From assembly GCA_036674765.1 (NCBI GenBank), contig JARVKI010000080.1, positions 124,001 to 188,000 of the forward strand: a stretch of DNA of 64,000 nucleotides. Direction: 5' to 3'. Below the pieces are notes generated by a model. It had not been told where the DNA came from. It saw only the letters and a list, made by a program, of their open reading frames with translations, and made no database searches. Position 1 is the first letter of the stretch, and every line of letters begins with the position of its first letter. Below, one piece after another: positions 12,501-21,848 of this stretch. The translations under genes were made by a program, and so were the position numbers. Origin of the DNA: Seiridium cupressi. Its lineage: Eukaryota > Ascomycota > Sordariomycetes > Amphisphaeriales > Sporocadaceae.

Positions 12501-15500
12501 TCCAAGCGTGACACGAACGGCAAGGCCAAGAAGCGCGATCTGTTCACCAATAACGGCGATACATTCTCCAACGTTGTCGAGACGCATCGCATCAAGTGCA
12601 ATTCGCCCCTTCGCTACGGTAACGAGACAGGCTGCCAATCCATCTTCAAGGGCGGTGCCCGAAACACCATTGTCAAGATGCCGGACCACGTCGGCGCTGG
12701 CCCGTACGCACGAGTGGTGAGCCTCGAGCGTGTCGCGTCGAACAAGCGAGACACGACCGAAGAGGAGTACGAGCTGACCACAGATTACGACCTGGCCGCT
12801 GCAGCCGAGGAAGAAAAGGGCGCAGTCAACTTCCGCATTGATTACACGAATCTGCTCGAGTACTGGTAAGTTACCTAGACATGTATTCCCAACATGGTGA
12901 ACGCAAGCAGTAACGCGCCATGGCAGGGACGAGATTACCGACACACCCGCCGAACGCAGACGATGGTTTGGTGATTTTAGCGGCTGGCTGAAGAAGATGA
13001 CCACCATAACCAAAAAAGAGGATGGTTCCTTGCCGCTGGAGTACGAGGACAATGTCAAGCTTTTACACTTCCAAAAGTATTGCCCAAAGCTAGACCTCAA
13101 TACCACGCTCGATTTGGACGCGAACATCCACATTGGTCTCTACTCTCAGTATGGCTACTACTTTGCAGGCTCTATTCTGCCGACACCCGAGTTGATCAGC
13201 GCCTATGGCTATTTTTCCATCGAGCCAGCTGCGGCGGTAGGCCACACTTGTTTCGTAGATTGTTGTCGCCCAAGTGCTAACCCCTTTTCCAGATATTGAT
13301 GACACTGAGAGGTGAGGCGACTATACAAACAAGTAGCGACACTGTCAACATTATCAGCGGCATTGGCTTGCCAGGCCTCTCCATCAAGGGCCTGATCAGC
13401 ATAGGCCCAGAGCTGGATCTGACTGGTTCCATGGATGCATCTTTTAGTGTCTCGGGAGAGATCAATGCGGGTGTCTCCATGGGATTCGACAAGACTACCG
13501 TTTACTTTCCCAACACCGAGGATGCTGCCAGTGACGATGCCGAGCCCGGCTCCGACGGCGATAATGCCTTGACTGACAGCAAACATACCTACTCCTTTGA
13601 ACCCCTTCTAGATGCTTCGCTGACCGCGACCGGCAACATGGCCCGTATGTGCTCACATCCAAGAACCCCTTGCCCCATGCCTCTGCTAACCATCTCGTGT
13701 CAGTTCACCTAACCCCTGAGGTCAAGTTCGGTATATCCGTACTCGGCGGTCAGCTCATGGAGGGCTATGTCAAAGCGGGAATCACCAATACTATTGAGAT
13801 GGGCATTTCCGCATCCGCAAGCACTAGCACCAGTGGCGATTCATCCGCCGAGTTCTGCTATTGGGCCGACTATTCCTACCGTCTGTTCATCGCAGCCGAT
13901 ATTTCGTGAGTTTTCAGCTCCCTTACCTTACGCCACTTTACAATAACTAATCATGATCCACAAGATTCATTGACGACCTTGCCTACTGGGGTGGTGACTA
14001 TGACGTGTATTCGTCGGATGACCCTCTGACGCTGGTCGAAGAGACTTGCGCCACCTACTCCAGCTCCGACAAGCGGAGGCGATCCACGTCCCTAGTCGCC
14101 AACGCAGCCACCAACACGGGCTGCTTCGGCGGCTACATCTCGTGCTCGACCACGGACGACGACGACGCGATGGACATCTGCACGACGGACGACGAGAGCG
14201 ACGAGAGCGAGATCGACGACTCATGCACCAGCCTGCCGTCCCTGTTCTACAACTGCGACTACATGGGCGCTAGCCAGACGTTCGACAACCTCAACGAGGA
14301 CACCATGGGCAAGAAGGCCGACTACACCTTCATCTCCATCTGCGAGAACATCCGCAACTACCTCAACAACGCCCCCGCCACGACGCCCAGCGGTCAGACC
14401 GTGGTGTCGGGCGCCTCCTGGATGCAGCTGACGTACAACCCGGGCAAGGACTCGACCAACCGCAAGAAGGCCTGCGGCGCCAACAAGGTTGGAGACAAGG
14501 CATCATCATGCGCCTCTACTAAGTCCGCCATGTGGCCCACGGCCGTCTACAATGCGGCAAAGAAGAAGGACAAGACGTATAAGAAAATGGCTGGATATTC
14601 AGACACCATATCCTGCGACGAATTCCCTTTTAATGCGTGAGTTCCCTCGCCCTATCCTATTTTGTCTGTCTATTTGTCTCTTATCCCTTTTATTCTTCTG
14701 TTTCATTTCCTATCTTTTTTCTTTTGGTTTGATCTAAGGTTATGCTATCACATCGTACCTCGGTTTGCCTCATATAGTAGTTTTAACTACTGTGAAAACT
14801 CATCGCCTATGGTTTTCTTGTCGGAAGTATCACTGACGAGCAGCCAGATCTGAGGAAGGTGGCTCCGGCGCCCAAGCCGAATGTGTGCCGTCCGAATATC
14901 AGTTCTACCAGGGCCGCATCAACCAGAAGATTCGCTCCATCGTGGACACCACCACCAACACCAAGTGGAAAGACAGCGACTGGAGCAAGAACAGCGGTGG
15001 AAAGGACAGGAAGTACCTCGTCTCGCTCATCGATGGAGGCAGTAGCACGAATGGCGAGAACAGCTACCTGGGCAAGTACGCCGGGTCCGTGGATAAGGAC
15101 TCAGACTGGACCATCGACTGGATCATCGGCGGCATCAACCTCATGGGCAACTCGGACTATTCCCTGCCCGTCGACAACTGCCTGTGCCGTGTCAAGACCT
15201 CGACGGCCAAGGAGGTTTCAGACGGCTTGAAGGTGAGCATGTGGGCCGTCACCAACTGCGCCGTCACGTTTGTGGACCCTGAAGACCTCACGAAGCGAGG
15301 CCTGGACCCTAAGGACGCCAATAACTGGATCGTCAAGAGTAAGTCCCCCTTCACCAAGCCCGATCCTCCATCGCCCGCGGTGGGCGAGCCAGAGAATCAA
15401 TACTGACCAGATGTTCTGCAGATGCCACTCTTTCGGAGGGCTGGAAACGCACAGCTTTCTACCCAGATGGAACGCCACTTTTGGACGACGACGAAACGGA

Positions 15501-15642
15501 TGAGAATGCAGCCGACGCACGTGATGATTCCACATCCCCCCCTGCGGCCATGATCACCGAGGCGCCGGATTTAGAACTAGCAGAGGAAGCCGTGCATCCG
15601 TCTCTCCTTCTACATTATGCCCACGGAATATCCAGCTTATGA
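9589..15642 (+). CDS. Killer-toxin-like subgroup C chitinase (CBM18-GH18-NucA/NucB-like)
   Basis: Fourteen exons (9589-9753, 9805-9915, 9978-10741, 10800-11029, 11079-11855, 11906-11989, 12064-12333, 12382-12865, 12927-13236, 13293-13644, 13704-13905, 13965-14636, 14848-15338, 15422-15642) join in frame to 1710 aa. After a signal peptide (about 1-29) comes a Cys-rich CBM18 region ending in CCSAYGFCGTTSDFC (about 30-110). A GH18 chitinase domain (about 138-490) has the catalytic DGVDLDWEYP (residues about 259-268, Glu proton donor) and the conserved SIGGWSF strand. Long Cys-rich and beta-rich segments follow. The C-terminal part holds CDEFPFNASEEGG (from about 1467), the signature of the NucA/NucB deoxyribonuclease fold. 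This is the domain order of subgroup C chitinases, related to the alpha subunit of the yeast killer toxin zymocin. Expected secreted, acting on cell-wall chitin of self or competitors. Divergent from the LysM/CBM18 gene. Nuclease activity is inferred only. Confidence 0.88.
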
Positions 15643-16158
15643 TTTGCATAATTACGGCACAGCGAGGACCAAACAATTTAGCATGGATGGGAACATATAC
15701 CATTGTGTAGAGGCAAACAAAGCTCAATAGTGAGCGATCGATTATACCCTAATAAATCATCAGAACTAGTCAAAGTCATGGAGTGTTTGTTTTTCCAATC
15801 CTAATTCTCTCGGCGACGACTCCCCAAAAGGGTTAGAGAAAGTAAACATTGGATCATATCCGGGCCGTTTCCACCACTAGTTACATGGCAAAATATCAAA
15901 ACCAAGAGTGGGCCTTGGCCAGAGGCTAGTTTAACCTCCTACTGCAGGTTAGTGTAGCTCGACAGGGAACATTATGAATACTCTCGGATACTCCGTGTCA
16001 ATTGAGAGAGGAGACTGTGGAGCAACTGAATTAGCACTCCCGTCACCCACCCACTGACTATTAATCCACTTACATACATCATGAGGTCCCGTTTCTTCCA
16101 TTTCTGATATTTGAAAATTCACACATCAGAAGAAGAAAAATAGAAGAAAAGAGGCATC
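15643..16158. other. Intergenic, no gene seen
   Basis: Contains the chitinase 3' flank and the promoter of the next plus-strand gene. AATAAA occurs at 15750-15755 as a plausible polyadenylation signal for the chitinase. Nothing else recognised. Confidence 0.4.
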
Positions 16159-17069
16159 ATGGCAGACCCAGCGAAATATTGGCCTGGCGGCATTCCTCCC
16201 CACGTCCAATGCCACGGCGAACCTCTGGAAGACGACCTCGCCGAGGAAGTAAAGGGCTGGCAACTGTTTCTCGAGGTTGGTGAACCACTGTGCACAAATA
16301 ACCACATCAATAACAGAAGCTCGTCGAACAAGTCCCCAGCCTGTGCTAACGTATCCCAAAAAATAAGGAAAACTCGGTGCCTCGCGAGCCCGGCAACGAA
16401 GATGAGAACTTTGAAGTCAGCCAACGCCGCCGCCTGGTCGAGCAGTGGGCGCTCATGGACCAGGAGGAGCGCGACGCATACCAGGATCGAGCGCCTGACC
16501 GCGACGACGGGGAGTGCTGGTATCCGGACGCGCTCGAGGGCGACCTGTCCCGCAACCTCCAGGAGTACGGGTTCTGCAACCTCGTCGTCGGGCAGCCGCA
16601 GGGGCCCCGGGACCGCGCGCTGTGGGCCAAGATGCGCGTGCTGTTGTACCAGCTGGACGGCCAGGACGGCACCAGCTTCGGCGATGTGGGCGGCGGCGGG
16701 ATCGAGGAGCTGCCTCCACGGCCGCCATTGGACGGCATCGCGAGTCAGGGCACCGTGGTAAAGCCGGAAGACTTGTACCGGTGGCTTTGGCTCGAGCCCG
16801 CACGCTTCGATCACATGGCCATGACCAGCCAAGGTACCGTCGTCTTCCATCAGTGTGAAACCGGTATGTTCTTCGTGGACCAGGAGGCGCTGGAGACGGG
16901 CCGGCTGCGGCTGTGCGAGATCGAGAACAACGGCCAGGTCGTCGCCGACACGCGCGTCTGGCCCGTGTTTGCGTACCACGTCAGCAGTCTGATTCACGGG
17001 CTGTCGCGAAGCGTTGACGAGGTGGAGGAGGACGGCTTTATAGATAACGAGGGTTTCAACGAGATGTAA
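16159..17069 (+). CDS. Acidic protein of unknown function
   Basis: Two exons (16159-16275 and 16368-17069) give 272 aa; the intron has GT-AG ends and keeps frame. I do not recognise a family. The protein is acidic, especially in its first 95 residues (roughly 25 Asp/Glu against 9 Lys/Arg), Trp/Tyr-containing and without signal peptide or membrane segment. A helical VSQRRRLVEQWALMDQEER segment lies near residues 55-75. The exon is markedly GC-rich, which produces a long antisense frame that I do not believe. A consensus donor (GTAAGG at 17066) just before the stop, followed by a pyrimidine tract and a CTTAAC branch-like site, raises the possibility that the true C-terminus lies in a further exon (see next entry). 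It follows the nuclease-bearing chitinase on the same strand. Confidence 0.6.
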
Positions 17070-17142
17070 GGTTTTTTTTTTTATTTTTTTTTATTCCCTC
17101 CTTTCTTAACAACAGCAAAAACCCCCAGTGAAATATGACAAG

Positions 17143-17392
17143 GCTGACTTGGGGTGGGAAAAAAAGACTAGATATGGAAAAGCCCGTTCTTGAGCTACTC
17201 GAAGCCATGAAGGCCGCGATTAAGATTTTTCCAGGAGCACACGTTAGTGCTGAGCAGTGGGAAAGAGACATCGAGCGTTATGCGCCTGGCTACCTGGAAG
17301 CAGAGCATCGGGGTGGTGGCTTGGCTTTAGGTTACGACTTTGGCAATTTCAGGATGGATGCGGAGCTCCAGCAGTTGCGTCGTGGTGATTGA
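17143..17392 (+). CDS. Possible C-terminal exon of the preceding gene, or a small separate ORF
   Basis: Using the donor at 17066 and the acceptor ending at 17142, this segment extends the preceding protein in frame to 354 aa. The extension has natural composition (PVLELLEAMKAAIKIF, then AEQWERDIERYAPGYLE). The splice would have to skip two nearer AG dinucleotides (17115 and 17127). Alternatively the ATG at 17135 starts an independent 85-aa protein. No family is recognised. Confidence 0.35.
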
Positions 17393-17852
17393 AAAGGATG
17401 AAAAATAAGGAGGGAGCGTCATATTCAGTCCGCGACATACGGCCATAGAAGGAAAGACTAAACTACACTACAGCTGTCTGGGTGTATAGAGGCCCATCTT
17501 GTAATGAGTCCACCTGGCGGAGTAATAGAAAAGCAGACAATATCTTTTGGACCCGTAATATAGAAAAGTTCGCTCCATGTGCAGATCAACTCCATATACC
17601 TCCCAACGAGCAGTATCCACTCGCCATGGCATAATATATGCATACGAATGAGTATGCTCCTGCCAATAAACATGTTCCTCATATGAGTTCTATCCCGGAT
17701 TATTTGAACACTGCGACTGTTCAGCCCATTACCCCGGATTTTGAGGACTGGCTGCTGAATGTGGAGGGGTCAATGCGACCCCACAGAGCAACTCCGAGGC
17801 TCAATCTGCACGAGGATCGCTGTTAGCGTATCCAAGTGCTTCTGGAAGACCA
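17393..17852. other. Intergenic, no gene seen
   Basis: 460 bp with 3' flank of the acidic-protein gene and the promoter of the HTD2-like gene. Only short unconserved frames are present. Confidence 0.4.
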
Positions 17853-19141
17853 ATGACGGCATTTCACCTTCAACAGAGCATAAGTTCCACAAAAGCACTT
17901 TATAAACACCGCAGTTCCTTTGGTATTGCCAAATTGGTTTCCATGGTCTTTTTCATGATGACAACTACGATCAGTGTCAGTCTAAGGCATGCACTCACGA
18001 GGCATCGGACCGCTGGCCTCCATCGGCGGTCCATCACCACCAGCGCCTCCGAAGCCGCCGATCAAATGATGCAAACATTCTCAAACAAGACATTGACAAA
18101 ACGGCAACTCCTCGACGCCAACCAGGTCCAGAAACTCAGTCTAACACTCAGCCGCAAGGAGCTGTACCCGGGCCTCGACATATCCGAGGATCCCCCTCCG
18201 GCCGGGACGCCGCTCCCTCCGGGCTACCATCTCGTATACTTCACCCCGGGAGGCGTGGAGACCGAATTGGGTCCCGACGGTACGGATCGGACTTTTAACT
18301 CGCCCGCGCCTTTCACGCGGCGCATGTGGGCGGGCGGGAGGATGAGCTGGGAGGGCGGAGGCCAGCTGCGCGTTGGCGAGGTGGCGGAGGAGAGGACGAA
18401 GCTGGTGAGCGCGGTGCCCAAGAAGAGCCGGGATGGGGGCGAGATGGTATTAGTCGATGTTGAGAAGGAGTTTTGGGGAAAGGATGGACTCGCATTGGTG
18501 GATCACAGGTGGGTTCGTCTCGCGTAGAGCTGTTTCTCGTGTTCTAAAACATGATATGGTCCAGATCTTGGATATTCCGGCCCGAGCTCGAAGCGGCAAC
18601 CGAGCCGGTAGCAATGCCAGCACAGGGGAAAGTGAAGAGAGGACCTTCTATAGTAGAAGATGAGGAGGTCAAGAACGGAGGTTAGTTGTTTATTTTGTTC
18701 AGTGCTTTCTGCCCTGGTAGACAAGACTCCTTGGGGCCGCCGAGGTTTAGATGCGGGCTTACTGATATCGTTTTATTAGTGTATCCCCGTCGCAAACTGC
18801 GCTGGTCTTCCGTTGGTCTCTTTCGTTTTTCGGCATTGACATTTAATGGTCACAAGATCCATTACGATGAGAGCTGGACGCAGAGTGTGGAGAACCACCC
18901 AGGACAGGTGGTACATGGACCGCTCAACCTGATAAGCATGCTTGATTACTGGAGGGACGTTTGCGGTAAGCGAAGCGCAGGTGAAATCACTTACCGAGCA
19001 ATGTCACCTCTCTATGCAGGGGACACGTACCATATCCGCGCTACAGACTTGGAAGACGCAGAAGGAAGCTCAGAGTGGGAGATACTAGTGAAGAGACAAG
19101 GCACTACGTGCATGAAAGGGAGTATCAAAGGGAAAGGTTAG
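17853..19141 (+). CDS. HTD2: Mitochondrial hydroxyacyl-thioester dehydratase type 2 (HTD2-like, MaoC hotdog fold)
   Basis: Three exons (17853-18508, 18565-18680, 18780-19141) give 377 aa. The product should dehydrate 3-hydroxyacyl-ACP in mitochondrial type II fatty acid synthesis, which feeds lipoic acid formation. The N-terminus is Arg/Ser/Thr-rich and lacks acidic residues (LRHALTRHRTAGLHRRSI), fitting a matrix targeting peptide. The fungal HTD2 N-terminal part contains GYHLVYFTPGG. The hotdog domain near the end carries RFSALTFNGHKIHYDESW and NHPGQVVHGPL, matching the hydratase-2 motif with its catalytic Asp/His neighbourhood. Start is uncertain: ATGs at 17943 and just after it would give about 347 aa and still keep the targeting sequence. 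Confidence 0.8.
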
Positions 19142-19304
19142 ATCAAGACTTAGTTCAACTTGTCAGGTGTAAAACAGCATAAGGATATGAAGTGGTGGTT
19201 GGGGGGCAATTCGCCAAAAAGCAAGCCATATCATTGCAGGGTCATAAGCCAGCATTGGATTCTAGAAGTCAGTAGTATCATAGACCCTCGGGATGATCGT
19301 CTTC

Positions 19305-21269
19305 CTATTCTGAGCGGGAGTATAAAGACGATCTACGTATATGCGCGGGCCCAACAAGCCTAACGTCAAGCTCTAGCTCAAGAATAGTTCTTCTTAGGAA
19401 AGTCTTCTGACCTATTCGAGCGGACACCTCGACCTCATCGGGAAAATTCCTCCGATCACCAAGGACGGTCACAACCTTGACCAGCTGCGAGTCGTAAGTT
19501 TTATTGTAGATATCATCATGGCTGATCACAAGATCGAGGTGTGCCTGATTGATCTTCGAGTTTGAAGGCTGGTCTTTCTGCGGAAACTGTCGCGCAATAT
19601 CCCAATGTGACCAGACCTTGCAGTGATACTTGGCTTCGGAAGCCGCGTATGCATCGCCAGTTCCGCGCATGACCCAGACAACCATGAAACGAGGGTAGTG
19701 GTGACCCTCAGTTGCAAAGGAGATAGTACCCCTTTGTTCGTGCTTAGTGACCATCTCCTTGAGTCTGCCCTCGAAGACAATCACGGAAGTGCTGTTCTCC
19801 GTGCAGTTCCGCCAGTCCATAACGTACTTGGCTCCGCCTGAATCGAGTGGGGACGGGCTCATTTTTACCTGTAAAAGGGACATTGATTTCTCGAAGTCAG
19901 TATGCCGCCGTTCTTCCTGGCTCACAAACGTCACGGTTGTTTCCTTTGCCCGCTCAAGGTCAAGGGAAACTGGTGGTATTCATTAGCTAGGTTCGTATAA
20001 CGTTTTCAGCGGTGACATACTGCTTTCTGTAGACCCAGTATTAATGGCGACGGCCCGAGAAGGATCATCTGCAGATAAACAGTACAGAGTTTGTGAAAAT
20101 AGTCGGTACTTCTCGTCCCGCCGTCGCGAGTCTCCGACGTTCCTGCTAATCAGTATGACCGGCCGACTTAAAGCGTCAGATCCCACTGTAGCATCAAGAA
20201 TCGCTGCAAGGACTTCAGTGCTATTGTCAATCTGCATCTTTTCCCTCAAATACACCGGGCAAAGCAGCAGGTCCACATTCAAATTTCCATCCACGAAGCT
20301 TATTTGCGGTATCGGATATCCCAGCGCATGGCGAGAGACATTCAAGCTTGTTCCGATCCCGTCAAGAGGCTGGAAGAAGCCTGGGTTCCGTGCTATCGGT
20401 GGTATCTCGAGAAGAGATGAATGGCTGATCGAATGGACATGGTCTGGCGCTCTCCAAGCGAGGATAGATTGATCCTTTCTTTTCCCGACGATCTCATTCT
20501 GCAGCCGAATGAAGGCTTTCGAGCCTTCGCCGTAGAGGAGGGGCATGTTGACATCGAACAACCCCATAAGACTATAGGAAATATCCTCTTCTTTCTTCGT
20601 TTCTCGTTTAGCTGCCCAGGACATGATCCTCGCCGTACTCGTGCAAGCAAGAACATCCCTGATGGGCACTGTATAGTGATGGCAGTCGCACCTCTTCCAA
20701 CTGTCGGTGGTTTGTTCGGTCCAATTTTTGGGCGGACAATGAACAACACAATTACCCTGCTCTAGCACATATGTATCTACTCCGGTGATGTCTGCTAACA
20801 CTTGTGAGAGCGAGAGCTTATCGCCAATGTAATCCCACTCGCGGCCGTAAAATCTTACCTCTCGCGGCGCGATGAGCTCTTGCAATGTCCAGCCACGTGT
20901 GAACCACCGATTTCCTGCATGCAGCCTCTGGCCTGGTGCTAGATCGGCCATATAGACATAGCAAACCTCAGACTTCTCATAGTACGTGAACATGGAGTTG
21001 ATAGCCTCAGAGAGCTCAGTGCTACTGCTTTTGTCAATGCAACAGGTGTCAATCCAAATCCAATCATATCCGTGCTTGATGGCCTTGCGACAGCTGCCCT
21101 CGAGTTTGTGGTAGGCCTTATGTTGCCGCCAAGTAGGTAATTGCGGCTCATTGAGGTCCTGGAAGGAAATCTCGCCGTCGCCCCACGTGTGCGAGAGGAT
21201 GGCATACTTCGGAATCTCTTGGCCTTCAAACGATCCGAGTTGGTGTGTTTCGGTATTCAAAAGTCGCAT
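19305..21269 (-). CDS. HET-domain (heterokaryon incompatibility) protein
   Basis: Two exons (21269-20021 and 19969-19305) join in frame to 637 aa. The HET domain covers about residues 20-170 with its three signature blocks: YAILSHTWGDGE (about 23-34), WIWIDTCCIDK (about 70-80) and WFTRGWTLQELIAPREV (about 122-138). The following segment with RIMSWAAKRETKKEEDIS and SLMGLFDVNMPLLYGEG is the usual DUF8212-like continuation. The C-terminal 220 residues, after the only intron, match nothing I know. HET proteins trigger cell death when genetically different hyphae fuse; partners and specificity cannot be told from sequence. The start ATG has A at -3 and begins the family's MRLLNTETHQL strand. Confidence 0.9.
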
Positions 21270-21848
21270 GGTTGGATAGTCGCGAGGATGGTGGTTCCAG
21301 AGTTCTGAATGCGCCCAGACCTCGATCGTGGTGTTGTTTTCAAAGGCAGTCTCGCTTCGAGTAGGCGAGGCTATGCTGTGCCACTGATACCGACCGTGGG
21401 TGCACGTGCAAAGCCGCATTTCCTCACGTTCCACCCACCGTAACGCCCTTGGTACATTGTAGTTTTCTTGGTAGTCCGTCGGATGAGGACTGATACCACG
21501 ATGCTGATGTAATTGTTATCAATATCATTACTTGACCATGCTGTTCTGCACACCACAAGTAAACTTTCAAATTCCCACGGATTTCGCTCAAGATGGCTGT
21601 TATATTTCAAGTTTTTATTTACATCCGGTCTGACTTGAATCATAGATCACAAGTCATAGTTGATGCTTCAATTTCTAAACGCCGCCCAATGCTATGTCGC
21701 TTGCACCAATGTGCCAAATAAACCTACACGCTCAAAACAAACAGAAGCCACATCAAGGCCTCATAGCGCTGGAAATGTCAAAGGATATCATCGCTATCGC
21801 CAAATGCGTCAAACCGACGCCACCATCTTTGTACATCTATCCCCCCAC
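21270..21848. other. Intergenic between HET gene and frq
   Basis: Holds the promoter of the minus-strand HET gene and the 3' flank of frq. Short frames on both strands show no family resemblance. Confidence 0.45.

Noticed and set aside
12378..13133. 251-codon minus-strand frame inside the chitinase gene
   Set aside because: It lies antisense to well-supported chitinase exons, crosses their introns without regard to splice sites, and its product resembles nothing.
16119..16997. 292-codon minus-strand frame opposite the acidic orphan
   Set aside because: GC-rich third-position bias of the sense gene creates an open antisense frame; its translation is low-complexity Arg/Ala/Val-rich and unlike a real protein.
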